NCBI GenBank assembly: GCA_963714125.1
Contig: OY970234.1
Span: 682,001-746,000, forward strand
Source: CAWCAW01 sp963714125
GTDB taxonomy: Bacteria; Actinomycetota; Acidimicrobiia; Acidimicrobiales; UBA8190
DNA: 64,000 bases
Direction: 5' to 3'
A program made the translations under genes and the position numbers. The stretch's first letter is position 1. Each line of letters starts with the position of its first letter. The notes beneath the pieces are model-generated. The model made no database searches, was not told the DNA's origin, and saw nothing but the letters and a program-made list of their open reading frames with translations. This document shows, piece after piece, positions 34,560-43,590 of the stretch.

Positions 34560-35463
34560 GAGGCGTATCTCATGGTGTCAGACTCCTTGCCCTCGAGCTC
34601 ATATGACCAGGCTTGCTCGGACATCTCCGACCGGCCAGGCGTCAACATCACCGGGTTGCCAAGGCATCGCGCCGCGCTAGTGGGACAGAGTTCATGAAGG
34701 TAGCCATCACGGGAGCAACCGGACTCATTGGTCGGGCCCTCGTCAGGGCACTTCGGTCTGACGGCAGCGACGTCATTGTTCTGAGTCGAACACCAGGCAG
34801 GATCGTGGACATCGAGGCAACCGTGTGGGATCCGGATCAATCAGGTCTGCCGGATCGGGCGTGCGACGGCGTCGATGCATTTGTGAATCTCGCCGGGGTT
34901 GGGATTGGCGATGGCCGTTGGAGCAAACGCCATCGAACTGCCATCACTGAGAGTCGCGTCGTGACTACGAGGCGGCTCGTTGAGGCAATGGAGAGACATG
35001 GGGTATCCACACTGATCAATGCAAGTGCCATTGGGTTCTACGGACCCGGCGACGAATCAGTTGATGAGTCCTCTCCGGCGGGATCTGATTTTCTGGCCAG
35101 CGTTTGCGTGAAGTGGGAGGCTGAGGCAAAGAAGGCACAGGAAATTTCACGCGTGGTTCTGCTGCGATCAGGAATTGTGCTTTCAATGGACGGCGGCGCA
35201 CTTCCGAAGCTGCTGATTCCGGCGCGGTTGGGGTTGGGCGGTCCACTTGGTGGCGGCAGGCAGTGGCAATCATGGATACACATCGCCGACGAGGTGAAAT
35301 TGATCCTTCTTGCCCTGAGGGACAAATCCGTATCGGGTCCCGTCAATGCCACGGCACCGAATCCAGTACATCAAGCCGAGTTTGCTCGTACCTTGGGTCA
35401 CGTTCTCGGTCGACCGGCGGCGCTTCCCACGCCGGGGCCGGCGATCCGGCTACTGCTCGGAAG
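34560..35463 (+). repeat. Duplicated segment, copy 1 (partner at about 62433-63335)
   Basis: About 900 bp, starting roughly 130 bp before the epimerase gene, recur at 62.4-63.3 kb with high identity. The offset is 27873 nt up to a 1-nt deletion in copy 2 and 27872 after it. This copy is intact and continues past the point where an IS element interrupts the other. Confidence 0.85.
34572..34697 (+). CDS. Possible 41-residue leader ORF upstream of the epimerase
   Basis: A short frame starts at ATG 34572 behind AGGAGG (spacing about 8) and its TGA overlaps the epimerase start by 4 nt (ATGA). This looks like translational coupling. The peptide has no recognised motif. In the duplicated copy the frame ends after 12 codons at a TAG, so it is either not essential or decayed there. 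It may only serve to load ribosomes. Confidence 0.4.
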   Translation: MVSDSLPSSSYDQACSDISDRPGVNITGLPRHRAALVGQSS

Positions 35464-35584
35464 GGCGAGCGCTATCGCCCTTACCGGGCAACGAGTTACG
35501 CCAGCTGTCGCCCTTCGCTCGGGGTATCAATTCGAATATTCGCTTCTCGAGCCCGCGCTTCGAAATCTTCTGAACCGCGAATAA
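34694..35584 (+). CDS. TIGR01777 family NAD-dependent epimerase/dehydratase (SDR39U1-like)
   Basis: A 296-residue extended SDR with the cofactor loop TGATGLIG at residues 6-13, NLAGVGIGDGRWS at about 69-81, INASAIGFYG at about 109-118 and the C-terminal DUF1731 region (VNATAPNPVHQAEFARTLG, then ALRSGYQFEYSLLEPAL). These enzymes bind NAD(P), but their substrates are unknown; the family often appears near photolyase and light- or stress-induced lipid genes. It is the last gene of this locus and is duplicated at 62.6 kb as a pseudogene. Confidence 0.85.
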   Translation: MKVAITGATGLIGRALVRALRSDGSDVIVLSRTPGRIVDIEATVWDPDQSGLPDRACDGVDAFVNLAGVGIGDGRWSKRHRTAITESRVVTTRRLVEAMERHGVSTLINASAIGFYGPGDESVDESSPAGSDFLASVCVKWEAEAKKAQEISRVVLLRSGIVLSMDGGALPKLLIPARLGLGGPLGGGRQWQSWIHIADEVKLILLALRDKSVSGPVNATAPNPVHQAEFARTLGHVLGRPAALPTPGPAIRLLLGRASAIALTGQRVTPAVALRSGYQFEYSLLEPALRNLLNRE

Positions 35585-35629
35585 AACTTTGACCGCCTCC
35601 CGCGTGGGTAAACAGAGGGCCAATTGACG

Positions 35630-35832
35630 AGGGCGCTTCGCCCGAGACCGCTTCCTTGGCGATGCCTGCGACCAGTGGGCGTCAAGCACTACTCCGTCAG
35701 CTGGCCAATGGCCTGGCCGGGGTCCTCCACGCCTGCCTGGAACGCAACGTCCTCCACGACGAACTGATGGCCGGGCCGGTCGTTCGAATCAGACGATGCC
35801 GCTTGACTTCTTCCGAACGTGGGGATGTCTAA
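35630..35832 (+). pseudogene. Possible C-terminal remnant of an IS110-type transposase
   Basis: A short frame reads QALLRQLANGLAGVLHACLE then RNVLHDE before a stop at 35832. This resembles the ANR-x-VGILH-x-CL end of IS110-family transposases. The rest of the element is absent. The match is short, so this is tentative; otherwise the 336-bp gap holds nothing recognisable. Confidence 0.3.
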
Positions 35833-35920
35833 TGCGGCACTCCACCACGCCAGAGCATCCCCAGTATGCGCCCTCCATCCCCACCGCCACACCTCAGCTC
35901 CTCGAACTTGTGGCTGCTGT

Positions 35921-36814
35921 TCAGGGAAGGCTGATCATCTGGAGTGGGTCGAGCTCAGGGAGAAATGGGTGTGCAATCGCCGTTACCTCGATGCTCTGGA
36001 GTTCGGCGATGCCACCGGTAACAGCTACGAAGGCCGCGTCCGCCGCGTCCCGACCCGTGGCAATACGAACCAACGACGCTCGGGGAGCCAGGCCGGTCGG
36101 GTCGTATACGCACCAACGACCTTCTGCAAACGCTTCGAATACAGCGTGGAAGTCCATGGGGGTGAGCCCGGGCGCATAGACGGCGGCGAAGCGGGCCGGA
36201 ACTCCTGTGGCTCGGCAAAGGGCGATACCGAGGTGAGCGAAGTCGCGGCAGGTGCCTACGCCGGTAAGAAGGGTGTCCTCGGCGGAATCGTGAACGGTGC
36301 CCGAGCCCGGGACATATCCGATGCGGTGTCGGATCCACTGCGCGATGGAGGCAATGCGTTGTTCGATGTCAGATCCGAACCCGAACTCGGCCACGGCAAA
36401 GCCGACAAGATGGTCGCTCGGACAATACCGACTTGGGCGGAGATAGATCTGTCGTTCGTATTCGGATGATCTCCGGCTCTTGTTGTCCGTGGCGCTATCG
36501 CCGGGCTGACCCTCCTGCGGCGAGGCCGTCTGCGCCCGGATGGTGGCGCCGTAGCTCACCGCCAGCCGGCCGGGCTTTGAGTGGAAGACGTGCATCGTCG
36601 TCCCTTCGGGCCCATGGATCTCCTCCAACGAGGACGGAGGTTCGCCATCCGTCAAGACGTCCAAATGAGTGGTGACAAGGTGGCCGGCTGAGCGCGAGGC
36701 CACAATCTGAGCGGTGATCTCGACGGGCTCGGGCACATTGAGAACAATTTCGCAGCTGACGACTCGGGTCGCCTCCGACGGTGGGCCCGGGTCGGCCTGG
36801 TCGAAACCTGTCAT
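35921..36814 (-). CDS. Transglutaminase-like family protein
   Basis: A 297-residue cytoplasmic-looking protein (no signal). The C-terminal half is a transglutaminase-like cysteine-protease fold with the triad C189 (GVGTCRDFAH), H223 (DFHAVFEAF) and D238 (YDPTGLAP). The N-terminal 120 residues are the beta-rich domain usual in bacterial transglutaminase-like proteins. It could act as a protease or amidase; the substrate is unknown. It follows the glutamine synthetase gene by 89 nt in the same direction. Confidence 0.75.
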   Translation of the reverse strand: MTGFDQADPGPPSEATRVVSCEIVLNVPEPVEITAQIVASRSAGHLVTTHLDVLTDGEPPSSLEEIHGPEGTTMHVFHSKPGRLAVSYGATIRAQTASPQEGQPGDSATDNKSRRSSEYERQIYLRPSRYCPSDHLVGFAVAEFGFGSDIEQRIASIAQWIRHRIGYVPGSGTVHDSAEDTLLTGVGTCRDFAHLGIALCRATGVPARFAAVYAPGLTPMDFHAVFEAFAEGRWCVYDPTGLAPRASLVRIATGRDAADAAFVAVTGGIAELQSIEVTAIAHPFLPELDPLQMISLP

Positions 36815-36903
36815 CTCACGCCTCTCCGAGGACCCGGCTGAGAACGCGAGGCGTCACCTCACCGATTCGTTGCAGCCCGTCACCCCATGCTCGCCAAAGT
36901 AGA

Positions 36904-39081
36904 TCAGAGAATGAAGAGCATCTCCTGATAGGTAGCAAGAGGCCAAAGGTCGTCAGCAACCAGCGACTCGAGGGTGTCGGCCGCGACTCGAACCGAAGCC
37001 ATGGCGGGGAGGAGGCCGTCCTTGGCGTGTGCGGCGTGCTTCTCCGCAGACTCCTCATCGTCGTGATCTATCTGGGCACGGAGCGCTGCAATGCCTTCAC
37101 GGAGTTGGGCAATTGATTCGGAGACTTCGTCGAAGGTGACGGTGTCGGCTTCTACGCCGAGTGACTTGAGGCTGGTGACGTTCGTGGCCAGCTCCGTCTG
37201 ATAGCGCAGAGCCGCGGGCAGGATCGTCGTGTTCGCCATCTCGAGGGTCAACTTGGCCTCCACCTCCACTGCCAGGATGTACTGCTCGAGTGCAATCTCG
37301 TATCGGCTGTGCATTTCTCGATGGTTGAAGACGCCGTAGTGGCTGAAGAGGTCCATCGATTCGTCTGAAATGAGTTCGGGAAGGGCGTCCAGGGTCGTGT
37401 GGAGGTTCAGGAGACCTCGCTGAGCTGCCTCCACTGGCCACTCGGACGAGTAGCCGTCTCCATTGAATACCACGTTGCCATGATTAACGATGATCTCCTG
37501 CAGGAGGCCTTGCACCGCGCCGTTGAACTCGGTCCCGCCTGCGATCGACGCTTCGAGCTCGGTGGCGATGTAGTCGAGAGCCTCGGCCAGGATGGTGTTG
37601 ATGGTGATCATCGGTCCGGAGATTGACTGAAGCGATCCCGGGGCTCGAAATTCGAAGCGGTTGCCGGTGAACGCGAATGGGCTGGTCCGATTGCGGTCGC
37701 CTGGATCGGTGGGAAGGACAGGGAGGGTGTCGACGCCGATTTCGAGGGTGCCTTTCTCTTTGGATGTGGTGGCGCCACCCTTGGCGATTTGCTCAAAGAC
37801 GTCGGCTAGTTGGTCACCAAGAAAGACAGAGATGATCGCCGGTGGTGCTTCGTTGGCTCCGAGCCGGTGGTCGTTCGTGGCTGAGGCGACCGAGGCGCGG
37901 AGCAAGCCGCCGTACTTGTGGACGGCACGGATAATGGCAGCGCAGAAGACAAGGAACTGTGCGTTGTTATGGGGAGTATCACCGGGCAGGAAAAGGTTGC
38001 CTTCGGTGGCATTGCCCAAGGAAAAGTTGACGTGTTTGCCCGAACCATTGATGCCTTCGAATGGCTTCTCATGAAACAGGCACTCCATCCCGTGCTTCTG
38101 GGCGACCTTCTTCAAGGTGGTCATGAGGAGCTGTTGATGGTCGGCAGCTACGTTTGAGCGTTCGAACATCGGGGCGAGCTCGAATTGACCGGGAGCCACT
38201 TCGTTGTGGCGGGTCTTGGCGGGAATGCCGAGCTTAAAGAGTTCACGCTCGGCGTCCATCATGAAGGCCAGTACCCGGTCAGGGATGGCTCCGAAGTAAT
38301 GGTCGTCGAACTCCTGACCCTTGGGAGGCTTGGCTCCGAACAACGTGCGTCCTGAGTTGAGAAGGTCAGGCCGGGACAGGAAGAAACTTCGATCGATCAG
38401 GAAATACTCCTGCTCGGCGCCTGCAAAAGACACAACTGCGTCGGGGTTCTCGTGCCCAAAGAGCCTGAGTACGCGCTCTGCCTGGGTCGCCATGGCTTGC
38501 TGAGAGCGAAGCAGGGGGGTCTTGTTGTCGAGGGCCTCCCCTGTCATCGAGATGAACACTGTCGGTATGCAGAGAGTGTTGCCGTTCGGGTTTTCGAGGA
38601 TGTAAGCGGGGCTGGTGGCGTCCCATCCGGTGTAGCCCCGCGCCTCAAACGTGGTTCTCAGGCCACCATTGGGGAAGCTCGATGCATCAGGCTCACCTTG
38701 GATGAGGGTCTTGCCCTGGAATTCGGCAACTGCCGTCCCGTCGTCTCCGGGCTCGAAGAAGCTGTCGTGCTTCTCGGCCGTCAAGTGCGTCAGCGGGTAG
38801 AAGACGTGGGCGTAGTGCGTGGCCCCCTTCTCCATGGCCCAGTCCTTCATGGCCGCCGCGACCACGTCCGCCACGGTCGGATCGAGCGGCTGGGCATGTT
38901 CGATGGTGGCCAGCAGTGATTTGTAGACGGCTTTGGGCAAACGCTTCTGCATGACCGCTTTCGTGAAAACGTTCTCACCAAATGCCTCCCCGGGCGTTTG
39001 GGTCGGTGAGAAAATCGCCGTGGGTGGTTCGTAATTCTTGACGGCGTCAACGGCCTCGAGCCGGGCTTTGCTTCCACTCAT
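36904..39081 (-). CDS. glnN: Type III glutamine synthetase
   Basis: A 725-residue enzyme making glutamine from glutamate, ammonia and ATP. The length (about 700-730) and blocks are those of GSIII: FVISM-like PTVFISMTGEALD, VSFAGAEQEYFLID near residue 225, the ATP/glutamate region RHNEVAPGQFELAPMFE near 310, GINGSGKHVNFSLG near 360 and RFEFRAPGS near 490. The C-terminal helical extension ends in LWPLATYQEMLF. ATG 39081 is chosen because GAGGAG lies 9 nt upstream. No PII gene or other nitrogen gene is adjacent. Confidence 0.9.
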   Translation of the reverse strand: MSGSKARLEAVDAVKNYEPPTAIFSPTQTPGEAFGENVFTKAVMQKRLPKAVYKSLLATIEHAQPLDPTVADVVAAAMKDWAMEKGATHYAHVFYPLTHLTAEKHDSFFEPGDDGTAVAEFQGKTLIQGEPDASSFPNGGLRTTFEARGYTGWDATSPAYILENPNGNTLCIPTVFISMTGEALDNKTPLLRSQQAMATQAERVLRLFGHENPDAVVSFAGAEQEYFLIDRSFFLSRPDLLNSGRTLFGAKPPKGQEFDDHYFGAIPDRVLAFMMDAERELFKLGIPAKTRHNEVAPGQFELAPMFERSNVAADHQQLLMTTLKKVAQKHGMECLFHEKPFEGINGSGKHVNFSLGNATEGNLFLPGDTPHNNAQFLVFCAAIIRAVHKYGGLLRASVASATNDHRLGANEAPPAIISVFLGDQLADVFEQIAKGGATTSKEKGTLEIGVDTLPVLPTDPGDRNRTSPFAFTGNRFEFRAPGSLQSISGPMITINTILAEALDYIATELEASIAGGTEFNGAVQGLLQEIIVNHGNVVFNGDGYSSEWPVEAAQRGLLNLHTTLDALPELISDESMDLFSHYGVFNHREMHSRYEIALEQYILAVEVEAKLTLEMANTTILPAALRYQTELATNVTSLKSLGVEADTVTFDEVSESIAQLREGIAALRAQIDHDDEESAEKHAAHAKDGLLPAMASVRVAADTLESLVADDLWPLATYQEMLFIL

Positions 39082-39250
39082 TGTGTCGCTCCTCGTCGTC
39101 CCTTGAGCAGCGATCTGTCCGCGCGTGTCTCTCGGCACATGGGGTCAGATCACGTGCAGCCGATCCATATCGCAAGCTAGGGGCGCTGCGTAACGGGGGT
39201 GTTTCGGGCAGATGAACGCTCGGCTGCCATGCGGGAGGAGGAAATCGCTG

Positions 39251-41071
39251 TCAATCGGCGGACCGCTGGTCGCGTCGAAGTACCCGCAGCAGCTCACCGT
39301 ACGGCCCGATCAAGAACGCCTGGTCCCCGCCTTGGAAGCGTGTCCCTCGACGAGGCGGGTGCTCGAGTCCATCACCGCCGGCTCGTTGGAGTGCAACCAC
39401 CCTCGTCTCGGCCGAGAGATCCTGCATTGCGAGGCCCTGGAGCCCGCCACCAGGAGCGATTGTCAGGCGTCCGACCAGAAATGGCTGTTGGTCGACGTAG
39501 AAGGTCTCGAGAACGTCGAGACCGAGAGCTGCGCCCACGAACCATGGTGCGGCGAGCGCAGACGTCGAACGAACATGGCGGAATCCGAAGTTCCGCTCCA
39601 TCATACGGGCGAGACCCCGGTCAAATACCCGGAGAACGACGGGTACGTCCTGCCAGCGGTCACCCAGTGACTCCCGCACGGCGAGGCCAGTTTCAATGTT
39701 GGTGAGGTCGGCACTGGTGAGAATGGCAATCGCGGTGGCGTCAGCCAAGTTGACCGTCGCGTGGGTGTCGCGCTGGGTCGCATCACCGATGACGACAGGG
39801 ACGCCGAGGGCCCGAGCCCGTCCGAGGTAGCGATTGGCGTCATCGTGCTCAATGACAACGACGCGTCGACCCTCCGCCAGGAGCCCCTCGACGACCCGAA
39901 TACCGACAGAGCCCAGGCCGACCACGACAACGTGACCATGCATGCCGGGTACCTGGCGTCGCCCGAGAGACTGCTCGATGCGACGGCCGACGAGAATATT
40001 CGTGAAGAGAGCAAAACTTACGGTGACGAGGGTTACCCCGACCGCGATGAATCCGATGGCGAAGGCCACGAGCCCGGCACTTTGCCCGCCAAACGAGTAG
40101 TCGCCAAAGCCCACAGTTGCGAGCGTCTCGACGACGAAGTAAGTGGAGGACAACAGGTCGAGATGGGCGTGGGTTGCGGGATCCACGTAGGTTGTCCGAA
40201 TAACGGCGATCGCCACCACCAATAGCGCTCCGAGTCCCCCCAGGGCGAATACGAGGCCCTTGGAGTTGGAGCGCATGAGCGCTTTGAATCGACGTCGTGT
40301 CCTCAGCGCGAAGGAAACGGACGAACGCGCTGGACCGACCGGTTGCGCCGTATTCACACCGCATCGCTCAAGCTCGTCGGGGGTGCCGAAGACGGCGACC
40401 CGATCCCTCGCAGTGACCGGGTGATCCCGCCCCGGGCAGCAGGCCATATCGCCATCTTGAGAGATGATCGCTACGGGGACGAGGTTGCCGAAATGGCTTC
40501 TGAACGTGTCGTGGTAGCCCTCGTCCTCGCTGACGGTTACTTGAACCACCGCGAAGTGTTCCGCGGCGATCACAATGCCGTGCGCCGGACGCCCAAGGCA
40601 GGCTTCGACAAACGAAGGGGCGGCGAGCGCGGCCACATCGAGCACGCTTCCCTCTCCGCTTACACGCTCGAGCGCCCGGCCAACGGAGGGGTTCGCCATC
40701 TGGACCACGAGGCGAATGTCAGGTCGTTCCTCCCGTACGCGCATGGCGATCTCGAGTGTGACCAGCTCGTTCGTCTCGACACAGATAACGGCGGCGGCCC
40801 GGGCAAGGCCCGCTTCGGCGAGACCGTCCCCCATATGAGCACTGCGGCGAATGTGCTGGACCCCCCAACCTTCGACAATTTGCGCCAGACGAAGGTCCGG
40901 ATCGTCGTCGACAACAACGACCGAAACACCATTCAGGTGCAACTGCTCGATGGTACGAAGTCCAACCCCTCTCAGGCCACACACGATGACGTGACCGTCA
41001 ACCCATTGCGTGGGGCGTTCGGATCCGATGGTCGTCGGAACCGACCCGACCGGGTCGGACGTAGTCGTCAT
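39251..41071 (-). CDS. K+ channel with RCK/TrkA-N domains on both sides of the pore
   Basis: A 606-residue channel with unusual order. An N-terminal NAD-binding RCK domain (HVIVCGLRGVG at 27-37) and its TrkA-C-like half come first. Two membrane helices follow at about 272-292 and 333-358, with the selectivity filter TVGFGD at 319-324. A second RCK domain (VVVVGLGSVGIRV at 381-393) completes the protein. The RCK domains probably gate the pore by nucleotide or ion binding. A DevR-box-like site and a GC palindrome lie in its upstream region. Confidence 0.8.
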   Translation of the reverse strand: MTTTSDPVGSVPTTIGSERPTQWVDGHVIVCGLRGVGLRTIEQLHLNGVSVVVVDDDPDLRLAQIVEGWGVQHIRRSAHMGDGLAEAGLARAAAVICVETNELVTLEIAMRVREERPDIRLVVQMANPSVGRALERVSGEGSVLDVAALAAPSFVEACLGRPAHGIVIAAEHFAVVQVTVSEDEGYHDTFRSHFGNLVPVAIISQDGDMACCPGRDHPVTARDRVAVFGTPDELERCGVNTAQPVGPARSSVSFALRTRRRFKALMRSNSKGLVFALGGLGALLVVAIAVIRTTYVDPATHAHLDLLSSTYFVVETLATVGFGDYSFGGQSAGLVAFAIGFIAVGVTLVTVSFALFTNILVGRRIEQSLGRRQVPGMHGHVVVVGLGSVGIRVVEGLLAEGRRVVVIEHDDANRYLGRARALGVPVVIGDATQRDTHATVNLADATAIAILTSADLTNIETGLAVRESLGDRWQDVPVVLRVFDRGLARMMERNFGFRHVRSTSALAAPWFVGAALGLDVLETFYVDQQPFLVGRLTIAPGGGLQGLAMQDLSAETRVVALQRAGGDGLEHPPRRGTRFQGGDQAFLIGPYGELLRVLRRDQRSAD

Positions 41072-41133
41072 CGGTATTGGAACAATGAGACTCTGCTCGG
41101 ATCGGACTGGCTCCCGAACGGCTCATTCCGAGA

Positions 41134-41150
41134 TCCCCCGTCGAGGGGGA
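41134..41150. repeat. GC-rich palindrome upstream of the RCK channel gene
   Basis: TCCCCC-GTCGA-GGGGGA is a perfect 6-bp inverted repeat 63 nt before the channel start. A nearly identical palindrome (TCCCC-ATCGA-GGGGA) lies at 46561-46575 before another gene of the same block. It may be a protein site or an mRNA hairpin. Confidence 0.5.
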
Positions 41151-41161
41151 CGGGAGGTCTC

Positions 41162-41175
41162 GGGACCGAAGATCC
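41162..41175. promoter_or_regulatory. DevR/DosR-box-like site
   Basis: GGGAC-CGAA-GATCC has the 5-4-5 layout and GGGAC half-site of DevR/DosR boxes. It lies about 90 nt upstream of the channel start, in the same block as a DevR-type regulator gene. Confidence 0.4.
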
Positions 41176-41410
41176 GCCATTCCTCATTGCCCGACGTTAA
41201 GGATTTTTCGTTACGACGAGATTGCCGCCATGTATGAGATTTGTGAACAGGCTCAGGCGTGTCAACGACCTCGCCAATGCCCCGACACATCACAGGCTGG
41301 GCTGTCGACAAAACCCCTCTGGCCTGGCCGCCGACGACCAGCGCCGAGCCAATGCCCACGCTGTTGGTCCCGTTTTCCCGCGTACTTGTGGCCGCGATCG
41401 TACGGAAAAG

Positions 41411-41426
41411 CCAGGCCAGGGCCTGG
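41411..41426 (-). terminator. Probable terminator of the ADH-GNAT-PPOX operon
   Basis: Read on the minus strand, CCAGGCCCTGGCCTGG forms a short GC stem followed at once by CTTTTCC, 5 nt after the PPOX stop codon. This is the form of a weak intrinsic terminator. The rest of the 359-bp gap holds the two sites listed at 41134 and 41162 and no gene. Confidence 0.5.
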
Positions 41427-41430
41427 GGAG

Positions 41431-41880
41431 TTATTCGTTACCCACAGGGTCGGCCCCATCACGGGCGATGAGATGGAAGCGGCGTCCGGTCACGACGTCC
41501 GGGCGGATGAAGATCATTATCTCGCCCGGACTCGGGACCAAAGGCTGGGGCATGGCTCGCACCCCTAGGGGGGAGTCGGACGAATCGAGTGGGGACGCCA
41601 GTCCCCGGATCAGGACACTCCAGGCCTCACCGTGTTCGTGGTCGACGTGATCGACCTCGAACGAGACCAAAGACCCCGGCACTAACTCGGACAACCGACC
41701 CGGGCCAATCCGAAGCAGCACTCCGCGTTCGTGGGTCGTGAAGTTCAGCGGCACCACCAAGGGGGACTGGCTGTCATTGACTGCCAAACGCCCGATGTGA
41801 TCCCCTTTGGCGGCTACTGCCAGCAACCGGAGGCTCTCGGGAGAAGGGAGGATCTCCGACCCTCGCTGGTCAATCCACAT
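41431..41880 (-). CDS. Pyridoxamine 5'-phosphate oxidase (PPOX) fold flavin-binding protein
   Basis: A 149-residue split-barrel protein (LLAVAAKGDHIGRLAVNDSQSPLVVPLNF at residues 19-47, LVSFEVDHVDHEHGEAWSVLIRG at about 71-93). Such proteins bind FMN, F420 or haem and are abundant in DosR-type dormancy regulons. Its start overlaps the end of the GNAT gene by 11 nt, and it is the last gene of the ADH-GNAT-PPOX unit. The cofactor and substrate are not evident. Confidence 0.75.
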   Translation of the reverse strand: MWIDQRGSEILPSPESLRLLAVAAKGDHIGRLAVNDSQSPLVVPLNFTTHERGVLLRIGPGRLSELVPGSLVSFEVDHVDHEHGEAWSVLIRGLASPLDSSDSPLGVRAMPQPLVPSPGEIMIFIRPDVVTGRRFHLIARDGADPVGNE

Positions 41881-42484
41881 GACGGGCTCGATCTTGCGTC
41901 CGGGCGCGACGGGTCCTTAGCGAAGCCCGGTAGGTGTCGTCAGGTTCGATCGGGAAGCGGACGTCGACGGTGTCACCGTTTCGGGTTGTGCTGACTTTGA
42001 ATCCCGAGGCGGCGAATACACCCAGCATGTCGCGGTTCTCGGTCAGCGTGGAGGCGACGAACGCCGTAACCCCGCGCCCCCATGCGGCGTCGGCGAGTAG
42101 ATCGAGTAGAAGCGCTCCAACACCGTGATGCTGGTACCTATCGGCGACTACGAAGGCGACTTCGGCTTCGCCCGTACCGGGACTCCGGTCATAACGGCCC
42201 ACGGCGACCAGCCGTTCTTCGTCTTCTGCGATTAAGGCGAGCCGATCGACGTAGTCGACACAGGTGAACCGTTCGACTTCAAGCGCGGAAAGCCTCGGGT
42301 GTACGAAGAAGTACCTCCGGTAGACCGAGCCTGGCGAAAGGCCTTCGTGAAAGGTGACAAGTCGATCGACGTCATCTGGGCGGATCGGCCGCACATGCAG
42401 CTTCGTTCCCGGCGTGGTTGTGATGTCACACGTCAGATCGGCCGGATAGGCGGTTGTGGGATCTTTGGTGGCTTCAAGGAGCAC
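41870..42484 (-). CDS. GNAT-family N-acetyltransferase
   Basis: A 204-residue acetyltransferase. After a 28-residue lead comes HVRPIRPDDVDRLVTFHEGL at 30-49, YRRYFFVHPRLS, and the acetyl-CoA loop ADRYQHHGVGALLLDLLADA at about 113-132. This form resembles the GNAT domains attached to or working beside acyl-CoA synthetases and CBS proteins, often protein lysine acetyltransferases. It overlaps both neighbours by 11 nt, so the three genes are one transcription unit. Confidence 0.75.
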   Translation of the reverse strand: MLLEATKDPTTAYPADLTCDITTTPGTKLHVRPIRPDDVDRLVTFHEGLSPGSVYRRYFFVHPRLSALEVERFTCVDYVDRLALIAEDEERLVAVGRYDRSPGTGEAEVAFVVADRYQHHGVGALLLDLLADAAWGRGVTAFVASTLTENRDMLGVFAASGFKVSTTRNGDTVDVRFPIEPDDTYRASLRTRRARTQDRARHVD

Positions 42485-43520
42485 GGGTGAGCACGACCTT
42501 TAGGGCCCCGGTCTCAGACGCATTCGCGAAGACCTCGTATGCCTCCATGAAATCGTCGATCCCATAGTGGTGGGTGGCAAAGCGCTTCCCGTCGAGCTGG
42601 TGGGTGGCTATGAGTCGGCTGAGAGTCGACGTCGAATACGTATCGACGAGCCCTGTGGTGATCGTCACGTCCCGGGTCCACAAGGTCTCGAGGTGCAGCG
42701 TGGCCGGCTGGCCGTGCACTCCGATGTTGGCCACACGCCCACCAGGTCGGACCAGCTCGGTGGCGAGTTCGAAGGTCGCCGGGGTGCCTACGGCCTCGAT
42801 GGCCACATCGGCGCCGAGGCCACCGGTGAGACTTCGGACGATGGCCGCCGCATCCTCACGGCTGTTGTTCACCGTCACATCGGCCCCAAACGACTTGGCC
42901 GCCTCGAGCCTTGTGTCGGCGAGGTCGATGGCGACCACGTGACTGGGGCTGAACAGCAGGGATCCAACGATGGCCGAAAGGCCGATTGGTCCGGCACCGA
43001 CGATGGCGACGACATCGCCTGGTGATACGCCTCCGTTCAGAACGCCCACTTCGTAGGCCGTCGGAAGGATGTCGGCGAGCATCAGGAACTCCTCGTCGGT
43101 AACGCCAGCGGGAATGGGGTACGTAGAGGTGTCACAGAAGGGGACTCGTACCTTCTCGGCCTGGGTGCCGTCGATGTTGTGACCAAGGATCCAGCCTCCG
43201 CCGCCCAGGCATTGGCCGTAGCGCCCCTCCCGGCAGAAGCGGCACCGGCCACAGGCTGAGATGCACGACACGAGCACCCGGTCACCCGGCTTGACGTTGC
43301 TCACCGCCGCACCAACCTCCTCCACTGTCCCAACCGCCTCATGGCCGAGGATCCGGCCCGGCGTCACCTCGGGGAGGTGGCCCTTCAAGATGTGGAGGTC
43401 ACTGCCGCAGATTGTTGTGGCGTCAACCCGGACGATGGCGTCGGTGGTGTCGATGAGCTTTGGGTCGGGAACGTCGTCCCAGCTCTTGTTGTTGGGGCCG
43501 TGATAGACGAGCGCCTTCAT
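42474..43520 (-). CDS. Zinc-dependent alcohol dehydrogenase (MDR, isopropanol/threonine dehydrogenase-like)
   Basis: A 348-residue dehydrogenase. Catalytic zinc ligands are C38, H60 and E61 (TICGSDLH and GHEAVG). Structural-zinc cysteines are in CGRCRFCREGRYGQC, and the NAD(P) loop is GAGPIGLSA near 176. It would interconvert a secondary or primary alcohol with its carbonyl. It leads an ADH-GNAT-PPOX operon and has two candidate DevR-type boxes upstream, which would fit induction under low oxygen. Confidence 0.8.
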   Translation of the reverse strand: MKALVYHGPNNKSWDDVPDPKLIDTTDAIVRVDATTICGSDLHILKGHLPEVTPGRILGHEAVGTVEEVGAAVSNVKPGDRVLVSCISACGRCRFCREGRYGQCLGGGGWILGHNIDGTQAEKVRVPFCDTSTYPIPAGVTDEEFLMLADILPTAYEVGVLNGGVSPGDVVAIVGAGPIGLSAIVGSLLFSPSHVVAIDLADTRLEAAKSFGADVTVNNSREDAAAIVRSLTGGLGADVAIEAVGTPATFELATELVRPGGRVANIGVHGQPATLHLETLWTRDVTITTGLVDTYSTSTLSRLIATHQLDGKRFATHHYGIDDFMEAYEVFANASETGALKVVLTRAP

Positions 43521-43590
43521 GGTGTGCCTTTCCCGGCGTGCGGTAGCACCCCGACGACTCCACCTTGTCTGAATGCTCGCGTTGTGACTA

